In this document: piece by piece, positions 26,460-35,661 of the stretch
How positions within the stretch are numbered: position 1 is the stretch's first letter
Layout of the letters: each line of letters begins with the position of its first letter
From: Desulfosalsimonas propionicica
GTDB taxonomy: Bacteria; Desulfobacterota; Desulfobacteria; Desulfobacterales; Desulfosalsimonadaceae
Assembly (NCBI RefSeq): GCF_013761005.1
Contig: NZ_JACDUS010000013.1
Coordinates: forward strand, 1-64,000
Direction: 5' to 3'
DNA: 64,000 bases
Translations under genes and position numbers: made by a program
The notes under the pieces: model-generated
Told to the model about the DNA's origin: nothing
The model's input: the letters and a program-made list of their open reading frames with translations, nothing else
Databases searched by the model: none

Positions 26460-27530
26460 ATGAGTTCCCTAACCCTTGCAGAGCTGGCGGAAATCATTTC
26501 AGCCCGCACTGAGGATATCCACGGCGATGCCGGCACCACGGTCACATGCGCTGTGCCATTTGACCAGGCAGGTCCCGGGGCTGTGACCTTTGCAGATAAT
26601 GCCCGGCTGTGCAGCCGGGTCAAAGACAGCCGTGCGGGTGCGGTGATCGTGCCGCGCAGTTTTTCCGGGCCGGCTTCGGCAAATCTGATTTTATCGGACA
26701 ATCCCAGGCTCGCCTTTGCCCGGATCATGCAGTATTTTTATCCGCAAACGCCTTGCTTTTCAGGTATCAGCCAAAAGGCCGTCATCGGGGTTGATTTTGT
26801 TGCCGGCCGGGATACGGCTGTGGCGCCTCTTGCCTTTATCGGCAACAATGTGACCCTCGGCGAGCGCGTGGTGATCCATCCGAACGTGTTTATCGGTGAC
26901 GGAGTTTGCATCGGCGATGATACGCATATTCTGGCCAATGTTTCCATCCTGGAAAATTGCGTGCTCGGCAGCCGGGTGATTGTAGGGGCGGCATCGGTGA
27001 TCGGCGCGGATGGATTCGGCTATACCCCTGATGAACAGGGACAGCACGTGAAAATCCCGCAGACCGGAATTGTTCAGATCGATGATGATGTGGAGCTTGG
27101 TGCATCCAATACCATTGACCGGGCCACATTTGGCCGGACATGGATCCGGCAGGGCGTCAAGACGGACAATCATGTGCATATCGCCCATAATGTCACAATC
27201 GGCGAGCATACCATCATTGTGGCCCTGGTGGGAATCGCCGGAAGTACCAAGGTGGGCAGAAACGTCATTATAGCGGGCCAGGCCGGTATCGGCGGGCATT
27301 TGACAATCGGCGACAAGGCGGTAATCGGTCCCCAGGCGGGTGTGGCCAGGGACGTGGCGCCCGGAAAAACCGTTTCCGGCACCCCGGAAATGCCCCACAG
27401 CCAGTGGCTGCGGGTCCAGCAGGCCCTGGGACGGCTGCCGGAGATGAAAAGGCAGGTCACAGCGATGCAGCGTCGCCTGGAAAGCTTGGAAAAAGCAATG
27501 GCCGGCAATGAAGCCGAAGATAACAATTAG
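26460..27530 (+). CDS. lpxD: UDP-3-O-acylglucosamine N-acyltransferase
   Basis: Third enzyme of lipid A synthesis; it adds the second acyl chain to the glucosamine amine. The 356-residue protein has an N-terminal uridine-binding domain (about 1-100). A left-handed beta-helix of hexapeptide repeats follows (about 105-310, for example VTLGERVVIHPNVFIGDGV). The catalytic histidine is probably in VHIAHNVTIGEH. The C-terminal helix (residues 315-350) supports trimer formation. It follows skp and precedes lpxA by 24 bases; fabZ, usually between them, is absent. Confidence 0.95.
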   Translation: MSSLTLAELAEIISARTEDIHGDAGTTVTCAVPFDQAGPGAVTFADNARLCSRVKDSRAGAVIVPRSFSGPASANLILSDNPRLAFARIMQYFYPQTPCFSGISQKAVIGVDFVAGRDTAVAPLAFIGNNVTLGERVVIHPNVFIGDGVCIGDDTHILANVSILENCVLGSRVIVGAASVIGADGFGYTPDEQGQHVKIPQTGIVQIDDDVELGASNTIDRATFGRTWIRQGVKTDNHVHIAHNVTIGEHTIIVALVGIAGSTKVGRNVIIAGQAGIGGHLTIGDKAVIGPQAGVARDVAPGKTVSGTPEMPHSQWLRVQQALGRLPEMKRQVTAMQRRLESLEKAMAGNEAEDNN

Positions 27531-27554
27531 TCAAACCCGGAGTTGTGGAAAAAT

Positions 27555-28325
27555 ATGATTCATCCCACTGCAATTATTGACCCTGAAGCAGAAATCGACG
27601 AAGATGTAGAAATCGGCCCTTATTCGATTATCCGGGCCAATGTTTCCATTGCCTCAGGGACCTGGATCGGTTCTCATGTGACCATTGATTCGTATGTGGA
27701 CATTGGGCCGGACTGCCAGGTTTACCAGTATGCCTCAATCGGGGCCGTTCCCCAGGCCATCCGGTTCAAAGGGGAGCAGACCTATCTGAAAATCGGGCGC
27801 AACACCATTATAAGGGAATTTGTCACTTTAAACCGGGGCACGGAATTCGGCGGCGGGGTCACGCGTATCGGGGAGGACAATTTCTTAATGGCCTACACCC
27901 ATGTGGCCCATGACTGCATTACCGGCAGAGGCGTGATTATGGCCAATAACGCCACTCTTGCCGGCCACGTGATTGTCGGCGATCACGTTACCATTGGCGG
28001 TCTTGTGGCGGTTCACCAGTTTGTCCGCCTTGGCGAGTATTCCTATATCGGCGGTAAATCCGCCGTTGTCAAGGATATCCCGCCGTATTTGATTGCAGCA
28101 GGCGACCGGGCAAACCTTCATGGATTAAACAAGGTGGGGCTACAGCGCCATCAGTTCTCCGAGCACTGCATTGCCCAGCTCAAAAAAGCCTACCGCATTA
28201 TTTTCCGTATCGGGCTGACTGTCAACGAGGCTGTGGAGCGTGTGCTGGCCGAGGTGGAAAATACGCCGGAAGTGCTTAACCTGGTTGATTTCATACGCAA
28301 TACCCAACGGGGAATCACCCGGTAA
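27555..28325 (+). CDS. lpxA: Acyl-ACP-UDP-N-acetylglucosamine acyltransferase
   Basis: First enzyme of lipid A synthesis. The 256-residue hexapeptide-repeat protein begins MIHPTAIIDPEAEID. It contains the catalytic-histidine region MAYTHVAHDC and ends with the helical domain (LKKAYRIIFRIGLTVNEAVERV). Start chosen at 27555, as in the family, four codons into the longest frame. The glycine/alanine selectors of chain length cannot be assigned by eye. It lies between lpxD and lpxI. Confidence 0.95.
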   Translation: MIHPTAIIDPEAEIDEDVEIGPYSIIRANVSIASGTWIGSHVTIDSYVDIGPDCQVYQYASIGAVPQAIRFKGEQTYLKIGRNTIIREFVTLNRGTEFGGGVTRIGEDNFLMAYTHVAHDCITGRGVIMANNATLAGHVIVGDHVTIGGLVAVHQFVRLGEYSYIGGKSAVVKDIPPYLIAAGDRANLHGLNKVGLQRHQFSEHCIAQLKKAYRIIFRIGLTVNEAVERVLAEVENTPEVLNLVDFIRNTQRGITR

Positions 28326-28348
28326 GGCAATCAAGCGGAAAACCATTT

Positions 28349-29200
28349 ATGACACTGGCGGAAAACCGAATCGGATTGATCGCTGGCAGCGGCCCCTTTC
28401 CGATTTTGTTTGCAAAAAAGGCCGCCGCCCGGGGCTACGAAGTTTTTGCAGCCGCCTTCCACCATGAGACCGACCCGGCACTGGCCGGGCATGTGGCCGC
28501 CATGGAGGTTCTGCACCTGGGCCAGGTGGGTCGTTTAACCCGTTTTTTTCGCAAACACGGGGTGCAGTCAGCGGTCATGGTGGGAGCCATCCAAAAACCG
28601 CGGGCCGCTTCTGAAATCCGCCCGGACATCAAGGCCCTTTCCCTGCTGGCAGCGGTGCGCAAGGACACCCATGATGACAGGCTTTTGCGGGCCTTTGCCA
28701 GGTTTTTGGAAAAAGAGGGCATCATTGTCCGGTCATCGACTTTTCTGTTGCCTGAACTGCTGGCCCGTCCCGGATGCTGGACCCGGAAAAAACCATCCAA
28801 AAAAGAGCGCAGCGATATCCTCCTTGGCTGGCAAAAGGCCAAGGCCATTGGCGCTTTGGATATCGGTCAGTGCGTTGTTGTGGAAAACGGTTCAGTGCTG
28901 GCCGTGGAGGCCATAGACGGAACCGATGCCACAATCAAAAGGGGCGGCGGGCTGGGACGGGGCAATGCTGTTGTGGTCAAGGTCTGCAAGCCGATCCAGG
29001 ATTTTCGTTTTGACGTGCCGGCAGTCGGCGCCCGGACCATTGAAATCATGCATGAATGCGGGGGCCGGGTGCTGATAGTGGAAGCCGGCCGCTCGCTTGT
29101 GTTTGACAGGGAGGAAATGGTAAAACTGGCGGACCAATACGGGATATCCATCGAAGCCCTTGCGGATATGCAGGAACAATCTCAAAAAAAACAAGGCTGA
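28349..29200 (+). CDS. lpxI: UDP-2,3-diacylglucosamine pyrophosphatase LpxI (DUF1009)
   Basis: LpxI cleaves UDP-2,3-diacylglucosamine to lipid X and UMP, replacing LpxH in many non-enteric bacteria. The 283-residue protein opens IGLIAGSGPFPILFAKKAAARGYEV. The C-terminal domain has the family segments GQCVVVENGSVLAVEAIDGTDA and GGRVLIVEAGRSLVFDREEMVKLAD. No lpxH is seen, so LpxI is the likely pathway enzyme. A palindromic repeat follows 11 bases after the stop. Confidence 0.94.
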   Translation: MTLAENRIGLIAGSGPFPILFAKKAAARGYEVFAAAFHHETDPALAGHVAAMEVLHLGQVGRLTRFFRKHGVQSAVMVGAIQKPRAASEIRPDIKALSLLAAVRKDTHDDRLLRAFARFLEKEGIIVRSSTFLLPELLARPGCWTRKKPSKKERSDILLGWQKAKAIGALDIGQCVVVENGSVLAVEAIDGTDATIKRGGGLGRGNAVVVKVCKPIQDFRFDVPAVGARTIEIMHECGGRVLIVEAGRSLVFDREEMVKLADQYGISIEALADMQEQSQKKQG

Positions 29201-29211
29201 ACAATAAAAAT

Positions 29212-29356
29212 GATGGCACCGTAAAAAGTCCAATATCTGCGTTACGCGCGATTTCTCAGAATTTCACGTACGGATAAGTACGCTGCATTCTTCGAAATCG
29301 CGCAAGCCTTGATCTTGAACTTTTTACGGCGCCATCTGAAAATCGACTTTTTACGA
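29212..29356 (-). repeat. Dispersed palindromic repeat, copy B
   Basis: A 145-bp copy in inverse orientation to copies A and C. Read on the minus strand it matches copy C almost base for base, from the tail TCGTAAAAAGTCGATTTTCA (29356 inward) to the end GGTGCCATC. It fills the whole gap between lpxI and the oxidoreductase gene and stops 11 bases before that gene's ATG. Confidence 0.88.
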
Positions 29357-29367
29357 GTGTGTCAAAA

Positions 29368-30342
29368 ATGAATCCGGAGCAAAAAATCCGTGCCGCAGTT
29401 GTGGGCGTTGGCTATCTTGGCAAGTTTCATGCGGAGAAATACGGCAATCATCCAGGTGTTGACCTGGCCGGTGTTGTGGATACGGATCCAGCTCAGGCCC
29501 AAACAGTGGCCGAAAAAACCGGTACCCGGGCGTTTGCCGATTACCGGCAGCTTTTCGGTCAGGTGGATGCTGTCAGCATTGCCGTGCCCACGCATCTGCA
29601 TCATGAAATTGCCAAGGACTTTTTAAACCAGGGTGTTGATGTGCTCATTGAAAAGCCCATCACCCGCACGGTGGCCGAAGCCGATGAACTCATTGCCCTG
29701 GCTGAAAAAAAAGCGTGCATTATTCAGGTGGGACACCTGGAACGCTTTAACCCTGCGGTGGTGGCTGTGCGAAATCAGGTGGTGCGCCCCTTGTTTTTCC
29801 AGTGCGAGCGGCTCAGCCTTTATCAGCCCAGGGGTACGGATGTCAGCGTTGTCCATGATTTGATGATCCATGACATTGATCTGATTTTTAATTTTGTTAA
29901 AGCGAATATCCGCTATTGCCATGCCCTGGGCGCATCCGTGGTCACTGATCAGGTTGATATCGCCCATGCCCATATTGAATTTGACAACAACGCCGTGGCC
30001 AATGTTACTGCAAGCCGGATTGCCAACAAAAATGAGCGAAAAATCCGGATTTTTCAGCCTGACGGCTATTTTTCCATTGATTTTGCCAATCGCGCCATCA
30101 CCCATATCCGGCCCGGCTCCGGTGAAGAGCAGTGCCCGGTGCCCGGCATGATGATGGAGCAGCAGTCATTTGCCGCAGCCGATGCCCTGGCCGATGAAAT
30201 CGGCTCTTTTGTGGATGTCGTGGCCCGGCGGGGCGAGCCCGAGGTTTCAGGTCGAATGGGACGGGATGCCCTGAAAGTGGCCGTGGATATCACCGGTCAG
30301 ATCAATGACGCCATGGCCCGGGTCAGGGGATCGGGTTCATGA
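29368..30342 (+). CDS. Gfo/Idh/MocA-family oxidoreductase in the lipid A operon
   Basis: A 324-residue NAD(P)-dependent sugar oxidoreductase. The Rossmann motif is VVGVGYLGKFHAEKYG, the EKP motif is LIEKPITRT (about residues 94-102) and the second-domain motif is HDLMIHDIDLI. Its place between lpxI and lpxB suggests a lipid A role. GnnA, which oxidises the 3-OH of UDP-GlcNAc so that GnnB can aminate it, belongs to this family and is found near lpx genes in some bacteria. No GnnB-type aminotransferase is seen here, so this is inference. The start is uncertain: a GTG at 29359 is also in frame and neither has a clear ribosome site, because repeat B lies directly upstream. The stop overlaps lpxB (ATGA). 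Confidence 0.85.
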   Translation: MNPEQKIRAAVVGVGYLGKFHAEKYGNHPGVDLAGVVDTDPAQAQTVAEKTGTRAFADYRQLFGQVDAVSIAVPTHLHHEIAKDFLNQGVDVLIEKPITRTVAEADELIALAEKKACIIQVGHLERFNPAVVAVRNQVVRPLFFQCERLSLYQPRGTDVSVVHDLMIHDIDLIFNFVKANIRYCHALGASVVTDQVDIAHAHIEFDNNAVANVTASRIANKNERKIRIFQPDGYFSIDFANRAITHIRPGSGEEQCPVPGMMMEQQSFAAADALADEIGSFVDVVARRGEPEVSGRMGRDALKVAVDITGQINDAMARVRGSGS

Positions 30343-31535
30343 AAACACAGGATTTGACCGGAAAACAGGTCATGATCATCGCCGGCGAAACCTCGGGGGA
30401 CCATCACGGAGCCCGGCTGGTGGCCGAGATGGCAAAAAAGGAGCCGGATCTGCATGTCTGCGGTATCGGCGGTCCGCAGATGCAGGCCGCTGGCGTGGAG
30501 ATTCTCGTGGACGCCGGACAGCTCTCGGTGGTGGGTATTACCGAGGTGTTTTCCGCACTGCCCGTGGTGCTGCGCGAAGCCGGGCGCGTCAAGCGGGAGA
30601 TGCTGCGGCGGATGCCGGATCTTCTGATCCTGATCGATTTTCCCGATTTTAACCTGCACATGGCCGGATTTGCCAAAAAGCACGGCATAAAAGTGTTTTA
30701 TTACATTAGCCCGCAGATCTGGGCCTGGCGGCGTTCCAGGGTCAAAAAAATCAAGCGCCGGGTGGATCACATGGCTGTGATTCTACCCTTTGAAGCGGAT
30801 TTTTACCGGACTTGGCAGGTTCCGGTAACCTTTGTGGGTCATCCGCTTCTGGATCATTATGGGCAGAAGCATTGGCAGGAACCGGCCAACAACTCCGGGC
30901 AGGAGTCGGCGCCCGAAGCTGCCACGGTGGTGGGTCTGCTTGCCGGCTCCCGCAAAAGCGAAATCCGTCGAAATTTACCAGTTATGCTTGCTGCAGCAGG
31001 CCGGCTGGCAGAAGATCTGCCAGGTGTTGAATTCATAGTCTCGGTTGCCCCGGGTATTGATCCCCTGTGGCTGGAAGACTGGATACAGCCCTGGCGGGAT
31101 CGGATTGATATGAAGCTGCAATCCGGAGAAATTGCAGGAGTATTGGAGCAATGCACACTGGTGGTGGCCGCCTCGGGAACCGTCACCCTGGAAGCCGCTA
31201 TTTTCGGGGTCCCGATGGTCATCATGTACCGGATTTCCAATTTAAGCTACATGCTGGGCAAAATGCTGGTGAAAGTCGATCATATTGGTCTTGCCAACAT
31301 TATTGCCGGCCAGCGGGTGGTTCCCGAGTTGATTCAGCAGGATGCCAATCCGGGAACCATTGCCCGTACGGTGCGGGATTTGCTTTCTGACAGGTCCGCG
31401 CTTTTGGCTCTGCGCCGCCGGCTCAAAACCGTGCGCGCCATGCTGGGCGAGCCCGGGGCGTCGGAAAAGGCGGCAAACATTGCCCTTTCCCTGATTTATC
31501 GAAAAACGGCGGCAACGCCGGCCGGAAGGGTTTAA
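30339..31535 (+). CDS. lpxB: Lipid A disaccharide synthase
   Basis: LpxB condenses lipid X with UDP-2,3-diacylglucosamine to form the lipid A disaccharide. The 398-residue GT19 glycosyltransferase has the N-terminal VMIIAGETSGDHHGARL and the membrane-contact segment FYYISPQIWAWRRSRVKKIKR. The C-terminal donor-site region includes LLAGSRKSEI and ASGTVTLEAAIFGVPMVIMYR. It overlaps the oxidoreductase by four bases and precedes msbA by seven. Confidence 0.96.
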   Translation: MKTQDLTGKQVMIIAGETSGDHHGARLVAEMAKKEPDLHVCGIGGPQMQAAGVEILVDAGQLSVVGITEVFSALPVVLREAGRVKREMLRRMPDLLILIDFPDFNLHMAGFAKKHGIKVFYYISPQIWAWRRSRVKKIKRRVDHMAVILPFEADFYRTWQVPVTFVGHPLLDHYGQKHWQEPANNSGQESAPEAATVVGLLAGSRKSEIRRNLPVMLAAAGRLAEDLPGVEFIVSVAPGIDPLWLEDWIQPWRDRIDMKLQSGEIAGVLEQCTLVVAASGTVTLEAAIFGVPMVIMYRISNLSYMLGKMLVKVDHIGLANIIAGQRVVPELIQQDANPGTIARTVRDLLSDRSALLALRRRLKTVRAMLGEPGASEKAANIALSLIYRKTAATPAGRV

Positions 31536-31542
31536 ATTCTTT

Positions 31543-33336
31543 ATGACACCCCCCATTATTTCCAAACTGCCCCTGCGCAGCCGGCACCACCGGCTGATAG
31601 GATATATCCGGGGAAGCTGGCCCCAACTGGCCATGGCCATGGTGTGCATGCTTGTGGTTGCGGCAACCACTTCAACCACAGCGTTTCTCGTCAAGCCCAT
31701 GCTCGATGATATCTTCATGGAAAAAGATGAGACCATGCTGATGATCATTCCCATTGCCCTGATTGTGCTTTACCTGCTGAGGGCTGCGGCCATGTACGGC
31801 CAGGAGTTTCTGATGCACTACGTGGGCGAAAGCATCATCCGTCAGCTGCGGGACAGTCTTTACGACAAGATATCCGACCTGCCCCTGATGTTTTTTCAAA
31901 AGGAAAAAACCGGGGTGCTGATGAGCCGGATCACCAATGATGTCAATATTATCAAGGCCATGGTATCCAATGCGGTCACCGGCGCGTTAAGAGACGTGTT
32001 TACCATTTTCGGCCTGATCTTCGTGATTTTCTACCAAAGCTGGAAGCTTGCCCTGATTGCACTTATTGTTTTGCCCGTGGCCTTTTTCCCCATTGCCGAA
32101 TTCGGCCGCCGGATCCGGCGGTTTAGCACCAGGAGCCAGGAATCCATGGCGGATTTGAACGCCTTTCTGCACGAAACCTTTGCGGGCAACAAGATCGTCA
32201 AGGCCTTTGGCACGGAGGCAGAGGAAAAATCCCGGTTTTTTGAAAAAAATCGCACGCTTTTTCGCTACGAGGTCAAAACGTTCCGGACCAAGGCCCTGAC
32301 CTCGCCGGTCATGGAGGTTTTAGGGGGCGTCGGTGTGGCAGTGGTGATCTGGTACGGCGGATACGCGGTGATCAATGAGCAAATGACCCCGGGCACGTTT
32401 TTCTCATTTATGACCGCGCTGATGCTTTTGTACGCCCCTGTAAAAAAACTGACCCGGTTAAACAATGCCGTGCAGCAGGGGCTGGCTGCCGCAGATCGGA
32501 TATTTGACGTCCTTGAGACGGAAGTGGATATCACGGATCCGGCCGAGCCTGTTGCCCTGCCGAAACCGCCTCACAGGGTGGCCTTTGCAAACGTGTCTTT
32601 CGGCTATAGCCCGGATGAAACCGTTTTAAAAGACATTTGCCTGGAGGTCCGTCCTGGTGAGCGCCTGGGAATCGTTGGCACCAGCGGCGGGGGAAAAACC
32701 TCCCTGGTCAACCTGATTCCAAGATTTTATGATGTCACGGCCGGCAGCGTGAAAATTGACGGCACAGATGTCCGTCAGTTGGCTGTGGCAGACCTGCGCA
32801 GCCGCATTGGCCTGGTCACCCAGGAACCGATTTTGTTTAACGACACCCTTGGCCGAAACATTGCCTACGGTAGCCCTGATGCCACTGCGGCGCAAGTGTG
32901 GGAGGCGGCCAAAGCCGCCTATATCGCCGATTTTATAAACAAGCTGCCAAAGGCAATGGATACAGTGATCGGGGAACTGGGAAGCCGGCTTTCAGGGGGG
33001 GAAAAGCAGCGCATATGCATTGCCCGGGCTCTTTTAAAGGATGCGCCGATATTGATCCTTGACGAGGCCACCTCGGCCCTGGATTCAGAGGCCGAGCATC
33101 TGGTGCAGAAAGCCCTGGAAAATCTTATGCAGGGGCGCACCTCTTTTGTGATCGCCCACCGGCTGTCAACCATCATGGGTGCAGACCGCATCATCGTGCT
33201 TTCCGGCGGCCGGATCGCGGAGCAGGGCACGCATGCAGATTTGTTGAAGCAAAAGGGTGAATATTCCCGGTTTTATTATCAGCAGTTTTCCGACCCGGTT
33301 GACACAGCCGGGCAAAAAAATCCCGCATCCCGGTAA
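31543..33336 (+). CDS. msbA: Lipid A export ABC transporter MsbA
   Basis: MsbA flips core-lipid A across the inner membrane. The 597-residue half-transporter has six membrane helices (about 25-310) and an ATPase domain with Walker A GTSGGGKTS (near 380), signature LSGGEKQ (near 483) and Walker B ILILDEAT (near 503). The H-loop is FVIAHRLST. Family length is about 580, so it is complete. It lies between lpxB and lptF. Confidence 0.94.
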   Translation: MTPPIISKLPLRSRHHRLIGYIRGSWPQLAMAMVCMLVVAATTSTTAFLVKPMLDDIFMEKDETMLMIIPIALIVLYLLRAAAMYGQEFLMHYVGESIIRQLRDSLYDKISDLPLMFFQKEKTGVLMSRITNDVNIIKAMVSNAVTGALRDVFTIFGLIFVIFYQSWKLALIALIVLPVAFFPIAEFGRRIRRFSTRSQESMADLNAFLHETFAGNKIVKAFGTEAEEKSRFFEKNRTLFRYEVKTFRTKALTSPVMEVLGGVGVAVVIWYGGYAVINEQMTPGTFFSFMTALMLLYAPVKKLTRLNNAVQQGLAAADRIFDVLETEVDITDPAEPVALPKPPHRVAFANVSFGYSPDETVLKDICLEVRPGERLGIVGTSGGGKTSLVNLIPRFYDVTAGSVKIDGTDVRQLAVADLRSRIGLVTQEPILFNDTLGRNIAYGSPDATAAQVWEAAKAAYIADFINKLPKAMDTVIGELGSRLSGGEKQRICIARALLKDAPILILDEATSALDSEAEHLVQKALENLMQGRTSFVIAHRLSTIMGADRIIVLSGGRIAEQGTHADLLKQKGEYSRFYYQQFSDPVDTAGQKNPASR

Positions 33337-33357
33337 ACACATGGAATTCATCATCCC

Positions 33358-34545
33358 ATGAAGCCATACACCCTTGTCAACCGGTATATTTTCAAGGAAC
33401 TGATCCCGCCCTTTGTGATCAATCTCGTGTTTTTCATGTTTATTTTTTTGATGAGCGAGATTCTTGATATTACGGACATGATTGTCAACTACCAGGTGAA
33501 TCTGTCCGTGTTTTTCCTGATGATTGTTTATTCCATGCCTTACTTTCTCGTCTATATCATTCCCATGTCCGTGATGATGAGCATTTTGCTGACGTTTTTA
33601 CGAATGTCGGCCGACAATGAGATTGTTGCCCTCAAGGCCGGCGGAGTCAGCCTCTATGGCCTGATTCCGCCGGTGCTCTTGTTTGCGGCTTGTGGTTTTT
33701 TGATTACTGTGGCCATGGCTGGCTGGGGCATGCCCTGGGGCAAATCCGCTTATGAAAAAACAGCCATGGAAGTGGTGCGCTCCAATTTCAACATTGGAAT
33801 GAGCGAAGGTCGTTTTAACGACGATTTTGCCGGTTTGACTTTTTATGTCAATAATGTGGATATGAAGACCCGTGAACTCAATGATGTATTGATCCAGGAC
33901 AGCCGGCAAAGCCAGACCAGCAGTACCATCATCGCCCCCAAAGGCGATCTGCTGAAGGGAAACGATGACTATACGTTTGTGATCCGCCTTTATGACGGCG
34001 TCATCAGCCAGGTTGAACCCGGACGGGGCGGGGCGCATGCCACGAATTTCAAGACCTATGATATCCGGCTGGATATCGCCGGGTCTGGTACGAATATGGG
34101 ATCAAGGCGCAAAGATGAGAAGGAAATGTGTTTTTCCGAACTGCGCGAATATATAAAAACTGCAGAAAACCGGGATAAACGTTATTATTCGGTTCTTCTG
34201 GAACTGCACCGGAAATTTTCCATCCCTTTTGCCTGCATTGCCATGGGGCTTCTGGCCCTGCCGCTTGGGGTCATGTCCGTGTCGGCAAGGAAGTCAGCCG
34301 GCCTGGGAATGGGTCTGCTCTGCTTTCTGCTCTATTATCTGCTTTTGTCAGCCGGCACAGTGCTTGGTGAAAGCGGCCGGTTTCACCCGGCGATAGGCTT
34401 ATGGGCGCCAAACGGGATCATGGGAGTCCTGGGTCTTTATATGCTGGTGAAGACAGCAAAAGATGAGCCGGTTGGGCTGCAGTCCGGGTTTGCTTTCGCA
34501 GTGGGCCGAATCCGGGGGTTTTTGGCGGGCAGGACAAAGCCATGA
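33358..34545 (+). CDS. lptF: LPS export permease LptF
   Basis: One of the two permeases of the LptB2FG transporter, which extracts LPS from the inner membrane. The 395-residue protein starts LVNRYIFKELIPPFVINLVFF and has three helices before a periplasmic beta-jellyroll (about 125-270) and three after. It follows msbA by 21 bases and overlaps lptG by four bases (ATGA). LptB, LptC and LptA are not in the window. Confidence 0.92.
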   Translation: MKPYTLVNRYIFKELIPPFVINLVFFMFIFLMSEILDITDMIVNYQVNLSVFFLMIVYSMPYFLVYIIPMSVMMSILLTFLRMSADNEIVALKAGGVSLYGLIPPVLLFAACGFLITVAMAGWGMPWGKSAYEKTAMEVVRSNFNIGMSEGRFNDDFAGLTFYVNNVDMKTRELNDVLIQDSRQSQTSSTIIAPKGDLLKGNDDYTFVIRLYDGVISQVEPGRGGAHATNFKTYDIRLDIAGSGTNMGSRRKDEKEMCFSELREYIKTAENRDKRYYSVLLELHRKFSIPFACIAMGLLALPLGVMSVSARKSAGLGMGLLCFLLYYLLLSAGTVLGESGRFHPAIGLWAPNGIMGVLGLYMLVKTAKDEPVGLQSGFAFAVGRIRGFLAGRTKP

Positions 34546-35639
34546 GCATTATCCATCGATATATTACCGCTGCTTTTGTGCGATATTTTTCCATGGTCCT
34601 GGTCATGGTGGTGGCCATTTACCTGTCAGTTGATTTTCTGGGACGAATCGACAATTTTATTGAAGATCAGGTGCCGGTGGCGGAAATTGCGTTTTTTTTC
34701 CTGCTCAAAATCCCCTTGATCATATCCCAGATCACTCCCGTGGGGGTGTTGCTGACCGTCTTGATCATTTTTGGCCTGATGAACAAAAACAATGAAATCA
34801 TTGCCTTGAAAAGCAGCGGCATCAGCGTGTTTTACCTTCTGGTGCCGGTTGCGGCCATGGGTGCTTTGGTATCGGTGTTCTTGTTTATGTTCTCCGAGGT
34901 GGTGGTGCCCATCAGCGTTTCAGAAGCCAACCGGATTGCCGAAGCCGGCGATGAGACACCCCGAACGGTGCCCCGGGAAAATATCTGGATCCGTTCAGGG
35001 CAAAACATTGTGCATGTGAAATACTATCGTCCCGGCGATGAAACATATTCCGGGATGACCATTTACTTTCTGGACCGTGAGTTTAATCTGGTGCGGCGGA
35101 TAGATGCTTTGTCTGCCCGGTATGATCAGGGCCACTGGGAACTGACAGGCGGCATGGAGCAATCCTTTAGAGGTGGTGCGGCCGATGGCGGGGGCTTTGA
35201 ATCCAGGGGCCCGTCGCAGGTCCGGCAGTACGAGCAAAAACAGTTGGATCTGGCGTTTTCCCCTAAAGATTTCAAAAGGGTGGCCCGTGAGTCCGGGGAG
35301 ATGAATTTTATCGCCCTGGGACGATATCTCCAAAAGGCCGAGTCCGAAGGCTATGACGCCACCCGTTACCGGGTTGATTTTCATGCCAAGACCGCTTTCC
35401 CCCTTGTATGCCTGGTGATGAGTTTGATGGGAGCGGCCGTTGCCCTGGGCGGCACGACCCGTGACGGCATGGCAGTGAGTTTTGCATACGGCATTGTCAT
35501 TGCCTTTGTATACTGGTCAGTTTACAGCTTCTGCCTGTCGCTGGGTTATGGCGGAATGCTGCCGGCGTGGCTTGCGCCCTGGTGTGCCAATGCAATGTTT
35601 GGCCTGGCCACGGCTGTGATGTTGTTGAATCTGGAGTAG
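34542..35639 (+). CDS. lptG: LPS export permease LptG
   Basis: Partner permease of LptF. The 365-residue protein begins IIHRYITAAFVRYFSMVLVMVV and has the same layout of three helices, a jellyroll (about 125-255) and three helices. Its end, LPAWLAPWCANAMFGLATAVMLL, is typical of LptG. It is slightly shorter than LptF, as is usual. lpxK follows after 22 bases. Confidence 0.92.
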   Translation: MSIIHRYITAAFVRYFSMVLVMVVAIYLSVDFLGRIDNFIEDQVPVAEIAFFFLLKIPLIISQITPVGVLLTVLIIFGLMNKNNEIIALKSSGISVFYLLVPVAAMGALVSVFLFMFSEVVVPISVSEANRIAEAGDETPRTVPRENIWIRSGQNIVHVKYYRPGDETYSGMTIYFLDREFNLVRRIDALSARYDQGHWELTGGMEQSFRGGAADGGGFESRGPSQVRQYEQKQLDLAFSPKDFKRVARESGEMNFIALGRYLQKAESEGYDATRYRVDFHAKTAFPLVCLVMSLMGAAVALGGTTRDGMAVSFAYGIVIAFVYWSVYSFCLSLGYGGMLPAWLAPWCANAMFGLATAVMLLNLE

Positions 35640-35661
35640 ATGCGGGCAATTGCAGAAGAAC

